Shown: positions 1-8,900 of the stretch, piece after piece
Layout: each line of letters opens with the position of its first letter
Numbering within the stretch: the stretch's first letter is position 1
Source of the DNA: Rhizobium sp. BK316
Lineage (GTDB): Bacteria > Pseudomonadota > Alphaproteobacteria > Rhizobiales > Rhizobiaceae
Length of the DNA: 64,000 nucleotides
Reading direction: 5' to 3'
NCBI RefSeq assembly: GCF_014193695.1
Contig: NZ_JACHZR010000008.1
Span: forward strand, 144,195 to 208,194
Notes under the pieces: generated by a model
The model's database searches: none
What the model saw: the letters and a program-made list of their open reading frames with translations, nothing else
Told to the model about the DNA's origin: nothing
Made by a program: the position numbers and the translations under genes

Positions 1-372
1 GTCGAGCGAATCCGAGAGTATCCAACTGCGCGAACGGCTGAGCATCAACGCGCCGCTGCCACGCAAAGTATCGACCTGCAACGTCACATCCTGTTGCGCA
101 CGGCTGGCCGGCGTAACACTCACCTTCTGCAGCTTGCCCCAAAGCATCGCCTGGCCGGAAGCCGGCAGCGGTGCCCCGCTCTTGTTGGAGGCAAGCGCGA
201 AATCCGCACCGGCGCTCGTTTCCCATTCCATCGGCAAACGGAACCCGACCGTCGTCTTATAGGAACGGTTGGACACCTTCACCGGCGACCAGATCACCAG
301 GTCATCCGCAAATACCGAATTGGCCAGCGGCAGAAGGGCAAAAACAAAGCATACAATCTTTATTTTCGTCAT
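1..372 (-). CDS. Secreted protein of unknown function, N-terminal 124 residues (runs off left edge)
   Basis: Reading the reverse strand from the ATG at 370-372 gives an open frame of 124 codons that reaches the window edge with no stop. The product starts MTKIKIVCFVFALLPLANS and has a basic n-region, a hydrophobic core and a probable signal-peptidase site after VFA, so it should be exported. The mature part (DDLVIWSPVKVSNRSYKTTV onward) is polar with alternating hydrophobic residues, as in a beta-rich periplasmic or outer-membrane protein. I do not recognise the family. No good Shine-Dalgarno precedes the ATG, so the start rests on the signal peptide. Its 5' end faces dxr across a shared upstream region. 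Confidence 0.6.
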   Translation of the reverse strand, partial: MTKIKIVCFVFALLPLANSVFADDLVIWSPVKVSNRSYKTTVGFRLPMEWETSAGADFALASNKSGAPLPASGQAMLWGKLQKVSVTPASRAQQDVTLQVDTLRGSGALMLSRSRSWILSDSLD

Positions 373-727
373 AGTATCGCATCGTTTTGAACTTGCACGC
401 CGATCGCGCAACCATGGGCACAGAGCGGACGTGGAAGCGCTCGCGTCGAACGCAATGAAGGATGGCGCAAACACGCAATCCCGGTTCAGTCTTCGATTTT
501 TGTTTGGCTGTCGGCCAGTGGCATAAATTTGCCGGTTGCTCGTCGGACGCATTGGCGCCCAGCGGATTTGCCTTTCGGCCGTAACCGACCGCAGCAAATG
601 ATCATCCTCGTGAGGACGGTTGTCAGCATCACATCATGGCGGAGTTAAGTAAACCCCTCTGGAGTTGAAATTTGCTGCACCGCACACTTGCTGCCTCCCA
701 CGATCCCCTGTAGAGCCGAGGGCAAAT
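373..727. other. Intergenic region between divergent genes
   Basis: This stretch of about 355 bases separates the leftward secreted-protein gene from dxr and must hold both promoters. I see no convincing -35/-10 pair, long dyad or RNA structure. Short open frames here lack ribosome-binding sites and family resemblance. Confidence 0.5.
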
Positions 728-1924
728 ATGCAATTTCTTGCGAAATCGACCATGACGGGCAAAATCGCGCCTCGGCGCCTCAGCATCTTCGGTTCGACAG
801 GCTCGATCGGCCAAAATACGCTTGATGTCATCGATCATCTGGGCGGCCGGGACAATTTCGAAATTTCCGTCCTGACCGGCAACGGCAATGTGGAATTGCT
901 GGCGCAGCAAGCGAAATCGTCAGGTGCGCATCTGGCCGTCATTGCCAATGACCAGCATTACGAATCGCTGAAGAGCGAGCTTTCCGGCAGTGGCATCGCG
1001 GTCGCCGCCGGAAAGTCCGGGCTGATGGAGGCCGCAGACCGCGAGGCGGACTGGGTGATGGCAGCCATCGTCGGCACGGCCGGCCTTGCACCCACACTTG
1101 CAGCGGCACGCCGCGGCGCCGATATCGCACTTGCCAACAAGGAATGTCTGGTCGCGGCCGGCGATCTTTTCATCGAGTCGGTGAAAAACGGTGGCGGCAA
1201 GCTGTTGCCCGTCGACAGCGAACATAATGCGATCTTCCAGGTGCTGGAGGAAAACCAACGCCATGCCGTGGAGCGCATCATCCTGACGGCATCGGGCGGT
1301 CCCTTCCGTACATCCTCGCTGGAGCAGATGGCCAACGTCACGGTAGAGACCGCACGCGCCCATCCGAGATGGTCTATGGGTCTGAAGATCTCCATCGACA
1401 GTGCGTCGCTGTTCAACAAGGCACTGGAGATGATCGAGGCGAAGCACCTTTTCGGCCTGCGCCCCGACCAGGTGGAGGTGATCGTTCATCCGCAGTCGGT
1501 CATCCATTCGATGGTCGGCTATACGGATGGCTCGGTGCTGGCACAGCTCGGCGCGCCGGATATGCGCACCGCAATCGGCTACGCCCTTTCCCATCCGCGC
1601 CGGGCGAACCTACCGATCGAGCGGCTGGATTTCGCCAAGCTCGCGCGGCTGGATTTCGAGGCTCCGGATGAAAAGCGTTTCCCTGCCCTGCGGCTTGCCC
1701 GACTGGCAATGACGCGCGGCGGCGTCCAGGGCGCGGTTCTGAACGGCGCCAAGGAAGTTGCACTCGAAGCCTTCATCGAGGGCCGCCTGCCCTTCCTCGC
1801 CATGGCCGAGATCACCGAAAAAGTCATGGACGATCTCATCGATCTGCCGGCAGCTGCGACGATGGACGATGTCTTCGCCGCAGACAAAGAAGCCCGGCAG
1901 CGGGCTGCCGGGCTCATCCGATAA
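728..1924 (+). CDS. dxr: 1-deoxy-D-xylulose 5-phosphate reductoisomerase
   Basis: Converts 1-deoxy-D-xylulose 5-phosphate to 2-C-methyl-D-erythritol 4-phosphate with NADPH and a divalent metal; this is the committed step of the cytosolic MEP isoprenoid pathway. Visible marks are the N-terminal nucleotide-binding stretch LSIFGSTGSIGQNTLDVI, the ALANKECLVAAG segment, the metal/substrate motif LLPVDSEHNAIFQ, and the catalytic loop TASGGPFR followed by ARAHPRWSMGLKISIDSAS. The ATG at 728 follows a GAGGG Shine-Dalgarno by 5 bases and gives 398 residues, close to the usual length near 400. The next ATG at 752 is possible; the upstream TTG at 665 would add an untypical tail. It converges with hemA. 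Confidence 0.95.
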   Translation: MQFLAKSTMTGKIAPRRLSIFGSTGSIGQNTLDVIDHLGGRDNFEISVLTGNGNVELLAQQAKSSGAHLAVIANDQHYESLKSELSGSGIAVAAGKSGLMEAADREADWVMAAIVGTAGLAPTLAAARRGADIALANKECLVAAGDLFIESVKNGGGKLLPVDSEHNAIFQVLEENQRHAVERIILTASGGPFRTSSLEQMANVTVETARAHPRWSMGLKISIDSASLFNKALEMIEAKHLFGLRPDQVEVIVHPQSVIHSMVGYTDGSVLAQLGAPDMRTAIGYALSHPRRANLPIERLDFAKLARLDFEAPDEKRFPALRLARLAMTRGGVQGAVLNGAKEVALEAFIEGRLPFLAMAEITEKVMDDLIDLPAAATMDDVFAADKEARQRAAGLIR

Positions 1925-1957
1925 AGAAATTTTCCTGAAAAATCAGGCGACGTGACA

Positions 1958-3172
1958 TCAAGCGACGTGACGGGCGAGCGCGCAACGCGACCAGAGCGAA
2001 TGCAGCGCGCCGACGAGATGCTCGATATCGGCATCCGAATGCAGCGGCGTCGGCGTGATGCGCAGGCGCTCGGTCTTCTTCGGCACCGTCGGATAGTTGA
2101 TCGGCTGCACATAGACGCCGAAATTGTCGAGCAGCAGATCCGAGATCCACTTGCACTTGGCGGCATCGCCAACCATGACCGGCACGATATGGCTCGGGTT
2201 CGGCATGTGCGGAATGCCCTGCTGGTCAAGCAGCGTGCGCAGTTTTCTCACGCGATCCTGATGGCGAGCGCGCTCAAAGGGGCTTGCCTTGAGATGCCGT
2301 ATCGACGCGACCGAGCCGGCAGCAAGGGCCGGCGGCAGCGACGTCGTGAAGATGAAGCCCGACGCAAATGAGCGGATGAAATCGCAGAGCGCGGTGGAAG
2401 CCGCGATATAACCGCCCATGACACCGAATGCCTTGGCAAGCGTGCCTTCGATAACGGTGATGCGGTCCATCAGGCCTTCGCGCTCGGCAATGCCGCCGCC
2501 GCGCGGACCGTACATGCCGACGGCATGCACTTCATCGAGATAAGTCATCGCGCCATACTTGTCGGCGAGATCGCAGATTTCCTTGATCGGCGCGATATCG
2601 CCATCCATCGAATAGACGGATTCGAAGGCGATGAGCTTCGGTGCCTTGGGATCGGCAGCAGCCAGCTTGGCTTCGAGGTCGGCGATGTCATTGTGCTTCC
2701 AGATGACCTTCTCGCACTTGGCGTAGCGAATGCCCTCGATCATCGAGGCATGGTTGAAAGCATCGGAAAAAATGATGAGGCCGGGGATCCTGGCGCCGAG
2801 CGTGCCGAGCGCTGCCCAGTTGGAAACATAGCCGGATGTGAAGGTCAGCGCGGCTTCCTTGCCATGCAGATCGGCGAGTTCCTGCTCGAGCAGAACATGG
2901 TAATGGTTGGTGCCAGAGATATTCCGGGTGCCTCCCGCACCCGCGCCACAGTGATCGATGGCTTCCTTCATCGCCTCGATCACCTTGGGGTGCTGGCCCA
3001 TGCCGAGATAGTCGTTGGAGCACCAGACGGTCACTTCCTGTTCGCCATCAGCCGTGTGGCGTGTCGCGCGCGGAAAGTTGCCGCGATGGCGTTCCAGATC
3101 GGCAAAAACGCGGTAACGGCCCTCAGAGTGAAGCCCGTCCAGCTCGCTTTTGAAAAACGCTTCGAAATCCAT
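1958..3172 (-). CDS. hemA: 5-aminolevulinate synthase
   Basis: PLP enzyme condensing glycine and succinyl-CoA to 5-aminolevulinate, the alphaproteobacterial (C4/Shemin) entry to haem synthesis. The 404-residue product shows the family start MDFEAFFKSELDGLHSEGRY, the VWCSNDYLGMG motif, the GAGGTRNISGT loop, the PLP-contacting YLDEVHAVGMYG stretch and the lysine motif GTLAKAFGVMGGY. The second of two adjacent ATGs (3170-3172) is chosen because GGAG lies 6 bases upstream and it matches the conserved MDFEAFF start. Its substrate succinyl-CoA is made by the suc genes elsewhere in the window. An FNR/FixK-type box lies 148 bases upstream. The last codons and the stop are followed by a near copy of themselves (see findings). 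Confidence 0.96.
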   Translation of the reverse strand: MDFEAFFKSELDGLHSEGRYRVFADLERHRGNFPRATRHTADGEQEVTVWCSNDYLGMGQHPKVIEAMKEAIDHCGAGAGGTRNISGTNHYHVLLEQELADLHGKEAALTFTSGYVSNWAALGTLGARIPGLIIFSDAFNHASMIEGIRYAKCEKVIWKHNDIADLEAKLAAADPKAPKLIAFESVYSMDGDIAPIKEICDLADKYGAMTYLDEVHAVGMYGPRGGGIAEREGLMDRITVIEGTLAKAFGVMGGYIAASTALCDFIRSFASGFIFTTSLPPALAAGSVASIRHLKASPFERARHQDRVRKLRTLLDQQGIPHMPNPSHIVPVMVGDAAKCKWISDLLLDNFGVYVQPINYPTVPKKTERLRITPTPLHSDADIEHLVGALHSLWSRCALARHVA

Positions 3173-3516
3173 CATATGCTCCAGTTCGTACGGCTGTTTT
3201 CTTGCTGAGACGGCAACCGTACGTCAACCCTTGGTCCCTGCTTTACCATCAACTGCGGCAAAAGGCGCAGACTTTTGAATGATTCCAGATAAAAAATATG
3301 CGAGCCGCGGCCAGTGAATTTGATCGGCGTCAATTCCGGGAAAAAATTCCCGAAACTCCTGCTTTTAATCGTGGAAAGAAACCCGCGCCTTACGAAAAAA
3401 GGTCCGGTGATGGTGGACAAGCCCTTCTTGCGACATAATTTCCGGGCTAGCCTGAGAAAAAACAGGTTAGGGACGACGTCCGCCCGCTGGGGCGCCAAAA
3501 ACCTCGGAGAGAAGAG
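3173..3516. promoter_or_regulatory. Divergent promoter region of hemA and the lipoprotein gene
   Basis: A 344-base region between divergent genes. It contains the FixK/FNR-like box at 3320-3333 and, directly beside it, a perfect 6-bp dyad CGGGAA-AAAA-TTCCCG at 3337-3352. The rest is fairly AT-rich with A tracts. No coding frame here is convincing. Confidence 0.55.
3320..3333. promoter_or_regulatory. Anaerobox (FNR/FixK/FnrN-type binding site) upstream of hemA
   Basis: TTGATCGGCGTCAA fits the FNR/FixK consensus TTGAY-N4-RTCAA exactly in both half-sites. It lies 148 bases upstream of the hemA ATG. In rhizobia and other alphaproteobacteria hemA is known to be raised under low oxygen by FNR/FixK-type regulators, so placement and sequence agree. 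Activity is inferred. Confidence 0.7.
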
Positions 3517-3771
3517 ATGAAAAGAGTCCTCGTATTCGCATTGATCGGCCTTTCGATCGCAAGCTGTACACCCACACAGCAAGGCGCCGGCATCGGCGCA
3601 GCGTCGGGTGCCGTTATCGGGGGCGTGGTCACCGGCGACGTGCGCGGCGCGGCAGTCGGCGCAGCGATCGGCGGCGTTTCGGGCGCGTTGATCGGCAGGG
3701 TCGCAGAGCAGCCTGGCCAATGCTATTATCGGGACCGGTATGGTCGCCGCTACATCGATGATTGCCGCTGA
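3517..3771 (+). CDS. Small glycine-zipper outer-membrane lipoprotein
   Basis: An 84-residue protein with a type II signal peptide: a basic start, a hydrophobic core and a lipobox ending IASC, giving an acylated Cys near residue 17. The mature part has a glycine-zipper stretch (GAGIGAASGAVIGGVVTGD then AAVGAAIGGVSGALIG) as in the rickettsial 17-kDa antigen/YMGG families, then a short polar tail with two Cys (QCYYRDRYGRRYIDDCR). GAGAAGAG lies just before the ATG. An intrinsic terminator follows, so it is probably monocistronic. Precise function is unknown; envelope structure or stress is usual for the family. Confidence 0.85.
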   Translation: MKRVLVFALIGLSIASCTPTQQGAGIGAASGAVIGGVVTGDVRGAAVGAAIGGVSGALIGRVAEQPGQCYYRDRYGRRYIDDCR

Positions 3772-3798
3772 GATCTGCAATCAGAATGGGAAAAACGG

Positions 3799-3829
3799 AA
3801 ATCCCGGACCCTCGTCCGGGATTTTTTTG
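3799..3829 (+). terminator. Intrinsic terminator after lipoprotein gene
   Basis: A perfect 9-bp stem ATCCCGGAC/GTCCGGGAT with a CCTC loop is followed by a run of T. It sits 28 bases after the lipoprotein stop and before tamA. Confidence 0.9.
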
Positions 3830-3944
3830 TACTAAATTAGTGCGTCAGCAGTTTAAATTGGTACACGTGACGGGATTTTGCCGCTAAGCTTATTGTTGGC
3901 TGGGCAACGCAGAGCTTCATTTTAATGTAACCCAAAAGCGGCGG

Positions 3945-5870
3945 ATGCGGATTAGAGGAACGGGCCTGAGAACTGGTATTGCGTATCGAGCAGGCGCCAT
4001 GGTGGTGGTCGCAGCGGCGGCTGCATTTTCACCCATCCTCGTGGGCAAAGCTTACGCATTCAAGCTTTTTGGCATCACCATATTCGGCAAGGATGAGGAC
4101 GAGAACCTCCAGGTGCCCGATCCCGTGCGCTATGACGTCGACCTCGAAGCCGGGACAGCCGATAGCGACCTGAAGGAGGCGCTGCAGAACAGCTCTCGCC
4201 TCGTCGGCGACAAGAATCGTCCGGTTTCAGGCGATCTGGGTGTCGTCGTGAAAGCCCGCGACGACCGCGACAGGCTGATCGCCACGCTCTACGAAAAGGC
4301 GCGCTATGGTGGCGTAGTGACGATCACCATCGACGGTCGCAACATTGACGACCTGCCGCCGAATCCGACCTTCGACCGCTCCAAACCCGTCCCGGTCAAG
4401 GTGAACATCGCGCCAGGCCCTGTCTTTACCGTGAATGAGGTTCAGTTCGGTGGCGATGCCGCGCACCGCAATCCCGCCGACTACGATCTCGCTCCGGGTG
4501 AGCAGGCAGGCTCGCTCGCGATCATCAAGGCCGGCGATACGATCGTCGACCAGTTGAAGAGCGAGGGCAGACCCTTCGCCAAGCTGACCGAGCGCCGCGT
4601 GGTCGCCGACCACAGCAGCAATACCGTCGATATCGTTCTCGCTACCGAAGGCGGCCCTGTTGCCCCGATCGGCGATGTCGGCGTCACAGGCGAAAGAATG
4701 GTCAAACCGGAATTCATCCAGCGTTATTCGCGCCTGCAGAAGGGCGAAGCCTATTCGCCGGAGGCGCTGAGGAAAGCAGGTGAACGCCTGCGGGCGCTTG
4801 GCGTCTTCTCAAGCGTCACGATCCACGAGGGCGACGCACTTGCTGCCGATGGCACTTTGCCGATGACGATCGAGGTTTCCGAAGGCAAACGGCGCTATCT
4901 CGGCATCGGCGCGCAATATTCGACGATCGACGGTTTCGGCATCAACGGCTACTGGGGCCATCGCAATCTGTTCGGCGGGGCCGAATCGCTGCGCATCGAA
5001 GGCGCTGTCTCGCGCCTCGGCGAAGCATCCGACCTGGGCGATCTCGATTATTCCGCCGGGATCCTTTTTACGAAACCGGGCTTTATCCACCCGTCTGCTA
5101 CCCTGAAGGCCGGCATCGTCGCCAAGACCGAAAATCCTGATGCTTATAATGCGAAGCTCATTACCGCCTCGCTCGGCCTCTCCTATGAATTGACGGATCA
5201 GGACACCATCTCCGCAGCCGGCGAGGTGAGCTTCGAGAATGATGACGACGCCTTCGGCAACAACAACTATCTGACCTTCACGCTGCCGATCACCTACGAT
5301 CGCGACGCCCGCGACGACAAATACAATCCGACCGGGGGCTACCACGCCACGCTGTCGGCAAAGCCGGGTTATGAGTTCATGAACGGCACGGTCTATTCGG
5401 CCTTCGAGGGCTCGATATCAGGCTATCTCGGTCTCGGCGCCGAAGACGGCATCGTCCTTGCCGCCAAGCTCGCAGCCGGCACGCTGATCGGCGGCGACGG
5501 CGTTCAGGATATTCCCGCTACCCAGCGTTTCTTCGCCGGCGGCGGCGGTTCGGTGCGCGGCTACGGATACCAGGAAATCTCACCGCGTAACGAAAACGGC
5601 GATGAGACCGGCGGCCGCTCCTTTGTGACCACCTCATTCGAGGCGCGCGTCAAGATCACCGATACGATCGGAATCGTACCCTTCATCGATGTCGGTACGG
5701 TTTCGGACAGCATCGCGCCCGATTTTTCCGATATCAGGACCGGCGCGGGCGCTGGTATCCGCTATGCAACGCCTTTCGGCCCCCTTCGGCTTGATTTTGC
5801 CGTACCGCTGAACAAGTACGATGGTGGGACGGATTATGGAATTTATGCCGGCATAGGCCAGTCGTTCTAG
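3945..5870 (+). CDS. tamA: TamA-like Omp85-family outer-membrane translocase
   Basis: A 641-residue outer-membrane protein of the Omp85/BamA superfamily. The N-terminus has a long signal peptide ending near AYA (residues 1-37), then periplasmic POTRA-like modules (about residues 60-320) and a C-terminal 16-strand-type barrel (Bac_surface_Ag, about 330-641). The barrel includes the lid-loop type motif RGYGYQE near residue 540 and ends in Phe as outer-membrane barrels do. The next gene is tamB, and the TamA-TamB pair spans the envelope to help insert outer-membrane proteins. BamA itself is normally in the lpx-fabZ cluster, which is absent here, supporting the TamA assignment. Confidence 0.88.
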   Translation: MRIRGTGLRTGIAYRAGAMVVVAAAAAFSPILVGKAYAFKLFGITIFGKDEDENLQVPDPVRYDVDLEAGTADSDLKEALQNSSRLVGDKNRPVSGDLGVVVKARDDRDRLIATLYEKARYGGVVTITIDGRNIDDLPPNPTFDRSKPVPVKVNIAPGPVFTVNEVQFGGDAAHRNPADYDLAPGEQAGSLAIIKAGDTIVDQLKSEGRPFAKLTERRVVADHSSNTVDIVLATEGGPVAPIGDVGVTGERMVKPEFIQRYSRLQKGEAYSPEALRKAGERLRALGVFSSVTIHEGDALAADGTLPMTIEVSEGKRRYLGIGAQYSTIDGFGINGYWGHRNLFGGAESLRIEGAVSRLGEASDLGDLDYSAGILFTKPGFIHPSATLKAGIVAKTENPDAYNAKLITASLGLSYELTDQDTISAAGEVSFENDDDAFGNNNYLTFTLPITYDRDARDDKYNPTGGYHATLSAKPGYEFMNGTVYSAFEGSISGYLGLGAEDGIVLAAKLAAGTLIGGDGVQDIPATQRFFAGGGGSVRGYGYQEISPRNENGDETGGRSFVTTSFEARVKITDTIGIVPFIDVGTVSDSIAPDFSDIRTGAGAGIRYATPFGPLRLDFAVPLNKYDGGTDYGIYAGIGQSF

Positions 5871-5950
5871 GCCAGTCATTACAGGAAGGCCGATTTCACA
5901 GTGTTTTCCGACCTGTGAGCTGTCATGAAAACAAGATAGTGTCCGCTCTT

Positions 5951-8900
5951 ATGCAAATGTTGGCGAAAATCATGAAATGGATGATACGGCTGCTTGGCTA
6001 CGGCCTCGGTGCGGCGATCATCCTTGCCGTCATTGCTTTGGCGATCTTCGGCTTCACCTCCTTCGGCGCACGTATCATCACCGAAAATGTCGCCTCCACG
6101 CTTTCCAATCGCGACATGACGATAACAGTGCGCGAACCGGAGGGGCTGCTGACCGGCGGCTTACGCGCAGCCGAGATCACCTTGTCAGACACACGCGGCA
6201 CCTTCGCGGAAATTCGCGGCATTGCCATCGACTGGAACCCACTCGCGCTGCTAACTGGCACCTTCCATGCCAAACAGGTCTCGGTCGCCTCCATCGACGT
6301 GCGCCGCCCGCCGGTGCGAACCCTGCCGTCCAAACCGGTGGCCCCGGGCGAAGAAAGCAGCGGTGGTTTCCGCCTGCCGCTGAAGATCGATATCGAACAT
6401 ATCGCCTTGCCCAATATTTCTCTCGCCGCGCCGCTGACCGGCCGCGCTTTCTCGCTTGCCGCGACGGGCAACCTCAAGGCCGATGGCGATGGCGGCGAAG
6501 CCCTTGTCAGCGTCAACCGCCATCAGGTCCCCGACGCAAAACTCTCCGCTGATATCGCCTTTACCCCGGCAAACGGTGACCTGCGGCTGAACGCCCAGCT
6601 TGCCGAACCGCAGGGTGGCCTGCTCGTCGGTTTCCTCGGTTTGCCCGGCAGCCCGGCTGTCAATATCGCGCTGAACGGCGAAGGCCCGATTTCCGATTGG
6701 AACGGTAAGCTGCAGGCCGCCCTCGATGGCCAGCAACGAGCTTCGCTGGAGGGCAAGCACGCGATCACCCCCGACGGCTTGCATCATCTCGACCTCAAGG
6801 GCGGCGGCGATGTCAGCTCGCTGCTTCCCATGACATTCCGGCCGCTTTTTGCTGGCCAGACGAATATCGATGTCTCCGCTACCTTCGACAATCACGGCAA
6901 GATCGATATCCAGACCGGCAATCTCGCGACTGGCAGCGTCGTCATCGCCGCATCCGGCACGCTCGATCCCGCCGGCAATAACAGCCTGAACGCCAATGTC
7001 CTCGGCACCTCCGGTCCGGTCGATTTCCGCTGGCCGCTCGCCGATGGCGAAGCGCGTTTCATGATTTCAGGTCTCAATCTGGCGATGACCGGGCAGGCCC
7101 AGGCGGTGCGCATCAACGCCAGCGGATCTCTGGATTCCGCCACGATGCCCCAGGCCGATATCAGCAACGTCAAACTGACGGCCAAGAGCGATGCCTTCAA
7201 TCTCGCCAATGGCGCCGGCGATATCGAACTGCGCCTCGTTGCCGGAGACGCGACCTTCACCGAGCCCAATCTCAACCGCGCGGTTCGAGGACCTGTCACG
7301 CTCGTCGCTCCGCTTCAGATTTCGCGTAACGGTATCGGTTTCAACGGCACGAGCATCGAAAGCGCCAATATCGGCGCCGATCTCAACGGCTCCTATCGCC
7401 TGGCTGACAGCATGCTGACCGGCAATGCGAAATTTACCGTGCAGACGGCCGCCCTGCCGCCGGCTGTAGCAGGAAAGTTCGATGCGCCGATCGATCTCGA
7501 AACCCAGGTTGCCGGAACGATCCCTTCCAAGGTGACGCTTTCGAACATCGTTTTGAAATCGCCGTCCATTGAGGCGGCCGGCAATGTCGCGCTCGACGAC
7601 GACAACCTGACGGCCGATCTCACCGGCAAACTTCCCGATATCGGCAAGCTGCTGTCAGGCACGAGCGGTGCGGCCGATTACAGCATCAAGGCGAATGGCA
7701 CCCTTCCCACTCTTGCTCTGACCGCAAACGTGAAAGCCGCCAGCCTGCAGATGGCCGATCGTAAGCTCGGCGATCTGAATATCGACCTGACCGGCACCGC
7801 CGATCCTGCCGCTCCACAAGGAAAGATTGCCGCAACCGGCACGATCGACGGCCAGCCGATCGGCATCAACGGTGACGTCAAGTCCGAAAACGGAACGATC
7901 TCCATCCCCGCGCTGACGGCCGATGTCGGCGGCAATCGCCTGTCGGGCAACCTCACGCTTTCGCCAAGCACGACGCCGGCGGGCGCACTGACCTTCGACT
8001 TTCCGGATATCAGCCTGCTTGCCGCCCTCGGCGGCCAGAAGGCGGAAGGCGACCTCAAGGGTTCCATCGACATTACCGGCGATGATGGCAAGATCGCACT
8101 CAAGGTCGCCGCCAATGGCAGCGGCATCCGCCGCGACACGCTGACGATCCTCAAGCCGACAGTGGATGTTACCGTCAGCGACCTCATGGCCTTTGCGGCT
8201 AATGGCACTGTGCGTGCAGACGAGTTCGGCTTCGGGACCAACAAGCTCACGGGCATCGCCCTCGACTTCGCACAGGAGCAGACCCGCACAGATTTCAAGC
8301 TGGATGCGGGCTACGACGGCAATCCGCTGCAGGCGGCCGGCAACGTGCAGTCGGCAGGCGGCATGATCGACCTCAGCCTCGATCGCTTCATTGCAAAGCC
8401 GCGCAACATCCCGGTCGAACTCGCCTCACCCGCAAAGGTCAACGTCACAAACGGTGTTGCCAGCCTGAGCGGCGTGACCGTCAAGACCGGCAATGGCTCT
8501 GTCGCGGTCACAGGCTCGGCCGGTGAGACACTGAAGCTCGATGCCGTCGTCACCGACTTGCCCGCAAGCCTCGCCAACAGCTTCGTCCCCAATCTTGCCG
8601 CCGACGGCACGATTTCCGGGACGGTCAACGTGACCGGGACGCCGGCCGCCCCGACCGTCAATTTCAAGCTTGACTGGAAGGATGCGGCCACCAGCCATAC
8701 AAAAGGCGCCAACATCGCGCCTCTTGGCATCACAACGTCAGGCACCTTCGCCGACAACAAGCTGAATTTCGATGGCGGCATCAGCGGCGCTGACGGCCTT
8801 TCCCTGAAGACGGCGGGCGACGTCGGCCTTGCCGATCCGAGCGGCCCGACACTCAACATCAACGCCGATATCGTCAGCCTGCCGGCAAAGATCGCCAACG

